A stretch of 21,780 bases of DNA from the NCBI GenBank assembly GCA_009602735.1, contig WELA01001559.1:1-21780 (forward strand). Reading direction: 5' to 3'. The notes under the pieces are model-generated. The model was not told the origin of the DNA, did no database searches, and saw only the letters and a program-made list of their open reading frames with translations. Positions 8,501-16,455 of the stretch are shown in pieces (position 1 is the stretch's first letter; every line of letters starts with the position of its first letter). The position numbers and the translations under genes were made by a program. This DNA comes from Mesotaenium endlicherianum. Its lineage: Eukaryota; Streptophyta; Zygnematophyceae; Zygnematales; Mesotaeniaceae.

Positions 8501-8803
8501 TGTCGTGCCTAACAGTGTCGGTCCCTCGGCACGTGCGTAGCCTTCCAGCACGTGTGCCTTCGGCCTGGTTGACGTGTCGGTGGCCCTCCTCACGTGTGGC
8601 AGACATGGTCGATCGACCTTTGCACGTGTGTCGGTGACAAGCATTACCAGGGTCAACCCATCTCTGGGTTCCTGAACTTGCACCATGCAACCTTGACCAA
8701 CACTCAGGGTGACGTTCTCTGTCACCCGGCTCTCACCATCTGCTTATCCTAAGACTTTAGTAGAAAATTTAAAAATACTTGCCTTGCCTTAATTCCTCTT
8801 ACA
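8501..8803 (-). repeat. element D terminal repeat, distal copy (303 bp)
   Basis: About 98% identical by eye to 10030-10332. On the minus strand it runs TGTAAGAGG to GGCACGACA, with TG...CA ends. Four CACGTG hexamers lie within 99 bp (8530, 8549, 8591 and 8623). No polypurine tract adjoins it on its upstream side (8804 on). It abuts the ORF3 fragment on the left. Confidence 0.85.
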
Positions 8804-10029
8804 AGTAGGACAGAAGTCTCGTACTTCCACATAGGCTTTATGCCTTAAGGTTCTTGGATTCACAAGTGAGCAAATTGTAGTTTGCAGAAATCACACTCTA
8901 AGCAGCTTGACATGCAACGTCACGTTCAGAGAAAATCGCCCTTCAGGCTTTCGCTTAACTTCCACAAGTCAGCTTACAAAACTCTGAAACTACGTCAATG
9001 CTGGCCTGGGTCAAGCTCTTCACTTAATACCGCGCCTTAACACCTCTTCACTGCAAGGCTGGGCTCACTCAGTTCTTCACTGAGAGCTTATCTGTCAATA
9101 CTACTCTCTCTCTTCGAGATGCGAATGCGACTTCTGAGAACTTGGAAATCAACACACAACTCACCATTTTAAGGCTGCTTCACACACATACTCGTGGCGT
9201 TCGGCCGGCCCTGTGCTAATCTCCTAGCAGATTCTATTCTGCAGTTCTCCTTTCTAACCGTGAGATTCCCTCTTGGGAACTCCTACAATCCTAACTTATC
9301 TATGATACACAGAAGAATCTTCGGTGTCGTCAGAAGCGTGGGGCTTTGGCCCTCCAGTGGCCTTGGGAACTCCTTCTTCTTCTTCGCCCTTCTTTGCTTT
9401 CCTTCTGCTTCTTGGCAGAGGTGCGTGCGAGTGAATGACATGTCTCAGGCAAGATTCGTGCCTTTCACAGGCACCACACAGCGTCATCTTTCGAGAATGC
9501 CGTGCTTAGTCACACAACTTAGCTGCATGTCGCCTTTGCCTAGCCATGCTCAACTCAAACTTGTAGTCACTCAGCATGCATGCACACCTTGTGACTGTCG
9601 CGCGTGGCTGCTTAGCTTCTCAGCTGGCAGTCACGCCTAATTGGCTTATGGCTAAGAATTCCTGAGTGGCGTGCAAGCAAATGCCACTTGCTCAAGTTTT
9701 CCCAACCGGGCGGCCGTAACCTATCTTGGCATTGCAGCCATGTCCTGACTTAATCTGCCAGTCACACAGTACCTGACCTGGTACTTGCTGGGCGGCTCAT
9801 TGCTGATCCCCAGCTCATAGCCTCGCGGCTGTCTTGTCAAACTCTCCCATTCCCTAGGTGTGGGGCACACTGACATTGACTCCTTGCCAGTGGTCTTGAC
9901 GCTGCCATAATCGCTGACTGCGATGTAATCAGTCAAGTGGTTGGTGAGTCAATGTTGACTTTCAGCACTAGGTGGCCGTAGCTTGCGCTGCGCGTGCGAC
10001 ACCGTCAAACGGATAATAGTCGCAACAGC
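8804..10029. other. 1226-bp segment between the two D repeats, no clear gene
   Basis: No convincing coding frame. One 63-codon minus-strand frame (9487-9296) ends in a Lys/Glu-rich stretch and has no recognisable domain. On the minus strand the part at 9180-8804 looks like transcript leader or U5-type sequence (purine-rich GAAGAGAGAGAGTAG near 9105-9119). There is no tRNA-type primer site after 10030 and no purine tract before 8803. It may be the interior of a small non-autonomous D derivative, or the middle of one long 1832-bp LTR. Confidence 0.5.
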
Positions 10030-10332
10030 TGTCGTGCCTAACAGTGTCGGTCCCTCGGCACGTGCGTAGCCTTCCAGCACGTGTGCCTTCGGCCTGGTTG
10101 ACGTGTCGGTGGCCCTCCTCACGTGTGGCAGACATGGTCGATCGACCTTTGCACGTGTGTCGGTGACAAGCACTACAAGGGTTAACCCATCCCTGGGTTC
10201 CTGAACTTGCACCATGCAGCCTTGACCAACACTCAGGGTGACGTTCTCTGTCACCCGGCTCTCACCATCTGCTTATCCTAAGACTTTAGTAGAAAACTTA
10301 AAAATACTTGCCTTGCCTTAATTCCTCTTACA
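10030..10332 (-). repeat. 3' LTR of element D (303 bp unit)
   Basis: On the minus strand it starts TGTAAGAGGAATTAAGG directly after the polypurine tract of D and ends GGCACGACA. The CACGTG hexamers lie at 10059, 10078, 10120 and 10152. A short open frame crosses it in both copies but has no recognisable product. Confidence 0.85.
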
Positions 10333-10345
10333 CCCCACCCTTTCA
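10333..10345 (-). other. polypurine tract of element D
   Basis: The minus strand reads TGAAAGGGTGGGG immediately before the LTR start TGTAAG. Its position and composition identify 10332 as the start of the 3' LTR and confirm the element's direction. Confidence 0.85.
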
Positions 10346-10379
10346 GCTGAGGCGTCTCTGCCTTTCCTGCTGAAAGCTA

Positions 10380-11573
10380 TTATTTTCCAGCCCTGCGGCT
10401 AGGGGTTTTAGGAAGGCAATCAGGACATTCCCATCGTCCTGCCATAATTTCTTCCTCGCCAATGCAGAAAGTGTGCCAACGGACACTACACTTGTCGCAA
10501 GTTACCATTGCTTCCTGATCGTCCAGCACTTTGCAGCTGGCACAAGGCGTGGCCGGCACCACTTCCTCGAGCACCACCCTAACTGTGGGATCAATATTCG
10601 GCAAATGGCATAGCGAGCAATTCTGCACGTGGTTTCTCATGGTTTTACCATCAGAACCTTCCAGTTCTAACACACCATTGTCAAACGCATGTTTCACGCG
10701 CAAGATCACTGCACCTGAACTGGTGTCGATGGTGGTCTTGGTCTGGCGCTTGCGGTAGACAAAATCTCCTTCTTGAATCCGCGTCATCTGCAGGCGGTAG
10801 CTCCCGTCTCGCGTCCTGGCGCAACGTTGCGCATCTCTTTTATGTGCAATTTTCAGATTGTCTAGTGCAGCCGGTATCATGCGCTCAAATAACGCCTTAC
10901 GGCGCACCATCACTTTTAACAGTTCATCAGGATTGTCCAGGTTTTTCACCTGTTCAATCTCCTGCTTGATGCTGCTGGGCACTATTGGACTTCTACCAAA
11001 CAGTATCTGATATGGCGAGAAATTTGCCAAGGCAGCCTGCTTGCTAAATCTGTAACCCATAACCAGCCATGGCAGTGCTAGATCCCAGTCACGCTTGTCA
11101 TGCTCAAGGCAAAACTTGCGCAAAGCAGATTTAGTGGTTTGCACCATCCCTTCTGCCAGACCATCTGCTTGCGGATGATCTCTAGACGTAGTGCGATGAT
11201 CGATGAAGCATCTGTCCAAGAGTTTCTGAAAAGACCCTTGGAACTTAGACCCCTGATCTGTCAGTACTTCTGCTGGAGCTCCATGACGCACAATCACACC
11301 ATTGAGAAACGCTTCCGCGGTCCCTAGACTCTCCTTAGCAGTCAGAGGGACGACCTCTATCCACTTAGAGAAATGCTCAATCATGACCATGATATACTTG
11401 TTACCTCGCTTAGACAGCGGTAGCTCTCCTGCAAGATCGCAGCTCCAACGGTAACCTAGGCCCATGATTGGCAAAGGTTGGAAGTGTGGATGTTGCTGTG
11501 TAAAACCAGCCTTGACGCGATCACAGCTTTGGCAGGCCTTGATCACATCTTCACACTGCTGCTTCATGCCCCT
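10380..11573 (-). pseudogene. integrase of element D with C-terminal PHD finger
   Basis: It continues the RT frame after a TAG at 11576-11574 that splits the HHCC zinc module: HENTGH lies upstream and CQSC downstream. Counting from the ATG at 11567, the catalytic triad is complete: D44 (WSCDLAGE), D104 (VLTDQGSKF) and E139 (GLAEGMVQ). A region rich in basic residues and an SH3-like part (EGDFVYRKRQ) follow. There is no chromodomain. Instead the protein ends in a C4HC3 PHD finger (342-384) and a short basic tail, with stop TAA at 10382-10380. Integrase joins cDNA to the chromosome, and a PHD finger would be expected to bind histone H3 tails. Only the split by TAG makes it a pseudogene; the 395 codons after the TAG are open. 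Confidence 0.88.
10416..10544 (-). other. PHD finger at the end of the D integrase
   Basis: Zinc ligands are C342, C345, C357, C360, H365, C368, C381 and C384 (C-x2-C-x11-C-x2-C-x4-H-x2-C-x12-C-x2-C), with the family's conserved Trp two residues before the seventh ligand (RWECPDC). A separate CSLC pair lies just upstream. The match to PHD spacing is complete. Which histone mark it reads cannot be told from sequence. Confidence 0.9.
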
Positions 11574-13439
11574 CTACCAGTAAGACAGTTCCAAAAGACT
11601 ATATGTCTTCTTGACACCATAGTGTCCAGTGTTCTCGTGCATTTCCTGCACAAGAGCTCGTCTCTTGATGGGTTCTGGCACTAACTTCTCCTGACCAGTT
11701 TCTTCAATTTTGAAGAGGTTGTTGCATCTCCAGAAAAACCTTCTAGCTCGATGGTTTACCTGGTCCTTCTCCTTCACTGATAGTCCTTCCAAGTGAGTTC
11801 CCGTCTTCAGCCAGTGCATAGTAGCTTGATCTTTCCAGATCTCTGGACTGAACAGGGGCAGAGGCTCAGCTTCACCTGATGCTACTATTCCAGCCATTTC
11901 GGCTAGGCAAGCCACCAACTCTGCTGGGCTGTTCGGGTCTTTGTCCTCTCGAGCTCCTGTTCTGTTGTCTGAAGATGGGTCTGGGTTCCTGCTGAGTCCA
12001 TCGGCGTCGTTGTTGAGCACTCTTGCCCTGTGCACCACCGTCATTTGGTACTCTTGTAGCTTAAGAGCCCAGCAAGCCAACTTACCAGTGAGGTCTCCAT
12101 TCTTCATCAACCATAGTAATGGTGAGTGATCCGTGATCAGTGTGAAGGGTCTTCCCCATAGATACTCTCTGAAGTGTGTGACCGCCCAAACCACTGCCAA
12201 CAGCTCTCCTTCATAGGACGAGTAGTTGCTCTCCGCTCGATTGTTAGAGCGTGAGGCATAGGCAATGACATACTCCTCTCTAGGGCATGTGGCCTGAGTG
12301 AGTACTGCGCCAATTCCTACACGACTCCAGTCAGTGTGCAGATGGAACGGTTTGGAGTAGTCAGGCGTTTGCAAGACTAGGGCTGTTACCAGCCGCTCCT
12401 TAAGCTCGTTCATGGCTTTCTCCTGAGCTTCTGTCCACACAAAAGGTACATCCTTTTTCAGGAGTTTTGTCAAGGGTTTAGCAATTCTGCTATAATCCTT
12501 TACAAACTTACGATAGTATCCGCTTAGCCCTAACAGAGCTTTCAGCTTAGACACATTCGCAGGTGCAGGTATCTTGTAAATAGCCTCAGTCTTCACAGCC
12601 TGAGGGGACATAGCATTGTTCCCAATCTCATGTCCTAGGTAAGGCACGTGTGCCTCAAAGAATCTGCACTTTCCAGGATGCAGCTTTATCTGGAATTTCT
12701 CCAAGCGCTGGAACACTTGTTCCAAGTGCTCGAGGTGCTCCTCTATGGACTTGCTGAATACTACCACATCGTCAATGTATGGCTTAGCGAAATCCAGCCC
12801 CTCTAGCACTTTATCCATAGTCCTCTGAAATATGGCTGGGGCATATTTCAGCCCAAATGGCATTACTGTCCATTGCCAAAGTTCCCTTTGAGCCCAGAAA
12901 GCAGTCTTACCTCGATCTTCTGTTTTCACAGGGATCTGGTTGAAGCCTTGGCGGAGATCGATAATGCTGAACACCTTTCCGGTGGTGGCAATTGCAAAGA
13001 TCCTTTCCGGCGTAGGCATCACATAGCTATCTGGCTCCGTGTAGAGATTCAGTCGCCTGTAATCTCCGCACGTTCGAGTGGCAGTGTAATTACCGATCTC
13101 GTCCTTTTTAGCGACTACTACTGTAGGAGCCCCATGTACTGAGATAGATTTTTCAATCATGCGGAGCATATGCAGCTCTTCACAGGTTTTCTCCACACAG
13201 TCCCATTCTGTCTGACTGAGCTTATGCGGCCCTAGTCTGACTGGGTTATCAGTAGTTAGTGTGATCTCACACATACTGGCAGTGGTTTTACCAATCTCCT
13301 CCTTAGTGAAAGCAAATACCTTGCGGTGTTTCTTCAGCAACCTTTCTATTTGTGCTCTCTGCGGGGCTGAGACCATTTTCCCAATGGCAAAAGTCTCAGT
13401 TTCAAGTTGCTTCTCCCCAACAAAGGCATCCAGTAGTTG
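11574..13439 (-). pseudogene. RT and RNase H of element D, no protease
   Basis: It is in the same frame as the gag-like region upstream (after the TAG at 13442-13440) and the integrase downstream (after the TAG at 11576-11574). Counting from Met at 13376: RT 30-320 with catalytic D140 (FSIIDLRQGF) and YIDD at 200-203. RNase H spans about 340-465, with D349 (HTDWS), Glu at 389-391, D416 (ITDHSPL) and the ADGLSR end. The start of the integrase zinc module is at 578-600. Only 21 codons lie between the TAG and Met-13376, and RT begins soon after, so there is no room for the usual DTG/DSG aspartic protease. All 600 codons are open. The Met is only a convenient mark; translation is expected to come from upstream. 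Confidence 0.9.
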
Positions 13440-13442
13440 CTA
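13434..13442 (-). promoter_or_regulatory. leaky-stop context at the D gag/pol junction
   Basis: The minus strand reads TAG CAA CTA at 13442-13434, an exact match to UAG-CAR-YYA, the readthrough motif best known from tobamoviruses. The frames on both sides are the same, and the codons on either side are gag-like tail and RT leader. A chance TAG is possible because D has two other in-frame TAG codons without this context. Confidence 0.6.
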
Positions 13443-15213
13443 CTCCTTAGGTGCAGGTGGGGGCTTCCCGCCCTTATCCTGGCCCTCAGGCTTTTCAGCC
13501 TGATTCTGATTCTGAGGCTTTGCAGCTTGATTCTTAGGAGGTGGGGTAGCTGGCTTTGCAGCTTGCTCCTCCGTTGCCATAAGTTTGGCAGCCTGTTTCT
13601 TAGGCTTTTTACCTTTCTCGATGACGCGTCGCCTCTCCTGCGGTGAGGGGTATGTTAGGCGCCTCCGGATGGGCTGCCTCAAGAACATTTCCTCGTCGAC
13701 TGCAGTCCAACTGGTCCCGGTTCCTCCTTCTTCACGTGGCCGAGGTTGGTTTGCCATTGGAGAACCCGCGGGATCGGTCCTAGGGCTGATCGCCCAGCCC
13801 CATTCTTGCTCAATAATAGCCATGCGGGTGACGGTCGTACTGTACTCCTCCCTTGCGGGTGGTGTGACCATCAATGCCTGCGCCAATGTTTGCGACCTTT
13901 GAGGTGCAGCTAGTCGTGCAAGAAAGGCATCATCTGCTGCGGTCAAGCGGCTGATGGTATTTCTCAGATCCATCAGTTCCTATTCGGGGATTCCAGGTAT
14001 CATGGGAGCAGGCTCCTCCGACCTCTGTATCCTAAGATCTGATAGTTGCAACAAGGGCGTGTTCATGCCTGGCGGCACACAAATGCCCAATGCCATTGCC
14101 CTGCGAACCAAACCGTCCTCTCCCTCTCTCTGCATAATATCTCGCAGAGGCGGAGGAGGTGGGGCTGTGGTTCCTCGCGGAACGCCCTCTCTCTGAGCTT
14201 TCCCCTTATGCTTGAAATATCGCTTTAGCATCCTCCTAAAAGATGCGTTACCCTCACGGGCCACCTTCTTTGGTCTGCTTGCGCGACTTTCGGACTTTCC
14301 TTGTGCTGTCTCCACTTTAGCAGTGCAGGCAGTCACCTCCTGCCGTTGCGGCGGTTGTGCGGTTGACTTGGGTTCTGCCACTGGAAGACTGGCAGAAGGA
14401 GAACCGGATGTTGGCGACCTTAATTCTTCATAAAGGTCTGCCGGGCTTGGCCCCATCAGGTGGTCAGCTACCCAGTCGTCTGTCCTCAGCTCCTGTAAGT
14501 CAAGCAGATCCAACTCTGGCGTGGGAAAACGTGGAATTTCTTCCCTGATGTCCCCTTCATTGTTGAGTGATGGCAACTCCAACTCCGAGAGGCCTTGCAT
14601 TTCTGCATCCACTTCCTCCTCCAGTTTTGATGATGGCTGACTGTAGAGCGAGAGCTGCTTTCGCCACTTTCTCTTCCTTGAGTTGAGGGGCGTCTGCTTC
14701 CTGCAACTGCGCCATGATTTGCCTGGTGATCGACTCAGCTGTGCTGCCAACTGTGTCTTGTGGTTGCCCTCTAGCCTCTGGCCCTGGGCTCATCAGAACA
14801 AGTGTGGCGAGCAATCTCTTGGCTGTCTCCTTCTTGCGTTCTTCAAAAATCACCTCCAGGCAAATGGTCCTTCCAGACCCTCGAGAATTTTCTGAATTCT
14901 GACTGCATTCTTCGGCCCATTCGCCAATATTGCACTGGCGTTCTTCATTTCTTGATGTTACCGCGTCTGGGGATGGGCTCCCGAAGACCTGGTCTGGGGC
15001 CATGTTTCGTAACTCAGAACTGGTATATTCCTCCCATTCCGACTTCCTCCCAAATACTTGGTCGGAGCGTTCTGCAGATGATGGGACCTCCTGTGATTTC
15101 CTTACTGCAGTGCTCACCAAAGGGTTTGCTGCACCAGTTGCCTGGTCTTCCATGGTTGCGTTTTCTCGCAGCCTCCGCAGCTCTCTTTCCAGAGGGTCGC
15201 GTAGAGTCGCCAT
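13440..15213 (-). pseudogene. gag-like region of element D, broken
   Basis: It starts at an ATG (15213) directly after the TGA of the upstream ORF. The first frame runs MATLRDPLERELRRL to about 14600. A shift moves to a second frame (SKLEEEVDAEMQGL at about 14630) that goes on to a TAG at 13982-13980 and, in the same frame, to the TAG at 13442-13440. The protein is hydrophilic, with a basic KRYFKHKGKAQRE segment, a run of five prolines, and a Lys/Gln/Ala/Pro-rich end with repeated QAAKP. No CCHC knuckle and no clear capsid core are seen. The position just before RT suggests Gag. The assignment rests on position only, so other functions are open. Confidence 0.6.
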
Positions 15214-15692
15214 TCAATTGTCAATTCGCGTCAATAGGTCTTGACACCTGGTCAGACCCACCACTTTGGTTTCTTTGAGTGTTTCATCTTTGTCAGCCTC
15301 AGCTGCGTCTCTTTCAACACCATATTCTTTTTGTCGCTGACACGCTTCCCTGATAGCTCTTTGATCAGAGGTTGGCACCACATAGAGTCCAATCGTTACT
15401 GGCCTCGGCCTGGGCATAGGCTTGTCAGAGAACGTCATCTGTTGCCAAGTCATAATCGTCTCTACCAACCATGTCATGGAGTGATGTCCAATCATATTCC
15501 CGAATATCTTCCCAGCGTTGTCCTGTCCCACCTTTGCAACAATTTCTTGTGCAATGGAGCTGGGTACCCCCAGGCACCTTCCCTTCTCTGCAGCTGTCGG
15601 CTCTCTCCACTGAGCTTCTCTGTTGTGCACATCTTTGACAATTCCTGGTCCTCCATTCACGAAAGCGCGTGATCCTGGGTATGCTGTAAAGG
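15214..15692 (-). pseudogene. C5 cytosine methyltransferase-like C-terminus, cut by A2
   Basis: The frame is open from the A2 junction at 15692 to the TGA at 15216-15214, about 158 codons. It has no start of its own: an in-frame GTG lies at 15660, but codons before it also fit. Two blocks resemble C5 methyltransferase motifs: REPTAAEKGRCLGVP (motif IX pattern R-x-x-T-x-x-E-x-x-R-x-x-G-x-P) and GKIFGNMIGHHSMTWLV (motif X pattern G-N followed by a helix). A preceding PGSRAFVNGGPGIV segment would fit the recognition region. Catalytic motifs I, IV and VI, if present, lie beyond A2. DNA methyltransferases carried by retrotransposons have been reported in charophyte algae and dinoflagellates. This identification is by eye and tentative. 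Confidence 0.42.
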
Positions 15693-16413
15693 TGAAATGA
15701 ATCGATTTACCAAATAGGCAATTAACAATTAATAAAGATCTTTATATCAGCAAGTAATCTTTATGGTATTTTCCGCTAACTGTTTTAACGGCAAAGGACA
15801 ACACACTAGCAGTGAATAATACTCGTAAGTCAAATGAGAGTAAACTAGCATCAATAATGCAAATCAGTAAACTCATGCATAAGCAAGGTTAGAAGACAGT
15901 GCGTATCAATGGCTTCTCGCCTTGGATTCAGATCTCTCTCAGTAAGCTGTACAAGAGAGTTGGCCTCGTTTCCAAATGCCGAACTCGAGAACAATGCCTA
16001 GCATATGTACATGGAATGAGTTTACTGTTCAACGGTCAGTGCGATGGCACCGCCTACCCGGGAGTTAACCACGTTGGTAGGACCTCGGTTAACCAAATCC
16101 ACCGCCATCTCCCATCATCCCGAATCGCCATCCATCATAGGGATGTCATCTGGCCACTCATCTAGCATACCACCCTTAGATGCATATCGAGGCAGTTCGC
16201 TGCTACCGAGTACGGAAGTCAGCTGGCTGTCAAAGAATGTGTCAGCAAGCTGATTTAAGGTGACCTCAGCCTGCCACTTCCGGCCAAGTCATTAAATTGA
16301 TATTAAATATAAAGTCCAGCAGACTGATCATTAAGTACAGTTCAGCAGGCTGAACTTATTTAATAATATTATTTAAATGAATATTATGTCAACCAATATA
16401 CTGATTCATTACA
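15693..16413 (-). repeat. 3' LTR of A2 (family A LTR, copy 4, 721 bp)
   Basis: On the minus strand it runs TGTAATGAATCAG (16413) to ATTCATTTCA (15693), with complete TG...CA ends. It is closest to LTR copies 1 and 2. The near-palindrome AGTTCAGC-CT-GCTGAAC is present in U3. An 88-codon antisense frame crosses it but starts with GTG and is not taken as a gene. Confidence 0.93.
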
Positions 16414-16455
16414 ATCCCTCCAACTTATCATGTTGTCGCCTCGACAACACTAACA
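16414..16455 (-). other. polypurine tract and hairpin of A2
   Basis: On the minus strand a hairpin, TGTTGTCG-AGG-CGACAACA (16431-16449), is followed by AAGTTGGAGGGA (16415-16426), one base from the LTR. The same arrangement occurs in A3. The stop codon of ORF3 lies only 7 bases upstream of the hairpin. Confidence 0.82.

Larger units (their letters stand above)
8501..15692 (-). mobile_element. element D, Ty3/gypsy with PHD-finger integrase
   Basis: In element order (right to left): truncated C5-methyltransferase-like ORF (15692-15214), gag-like region (15213-13440), RT-RNase H (13439-11577), integrase with PHD finger (11573-10380), polypurine tract, and one LTR (10332-10030) or a compound terminal region down to 8501. 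The upstream end is cut by A2 at 15693 and continues to the right of the window. No zinc knuckle, protease or chromodomain is seen. Lesions are a TGA, three in-frame TAG and one frameshift. The RT has a YIDD box and groups by motif with Ty3/gypsy, but it is clearly different from families A and C. Confidence 0.8.

Noticed and set aside
8421..8725. Open frames in the D terminal repeats, repeated at 9949-10254
   Set aside because: They follow from the duplicated 303-bp LTR. They cross LTR boundaries and have no domain.
9194..9640. 148-codon plus-strand open frame in the spacer between the D repeats
   Set aside because: No recognisable motif, low-complexity Phe/Leu-rich composition, no supporting context. 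It begins with a non-ATG codon in poor context.
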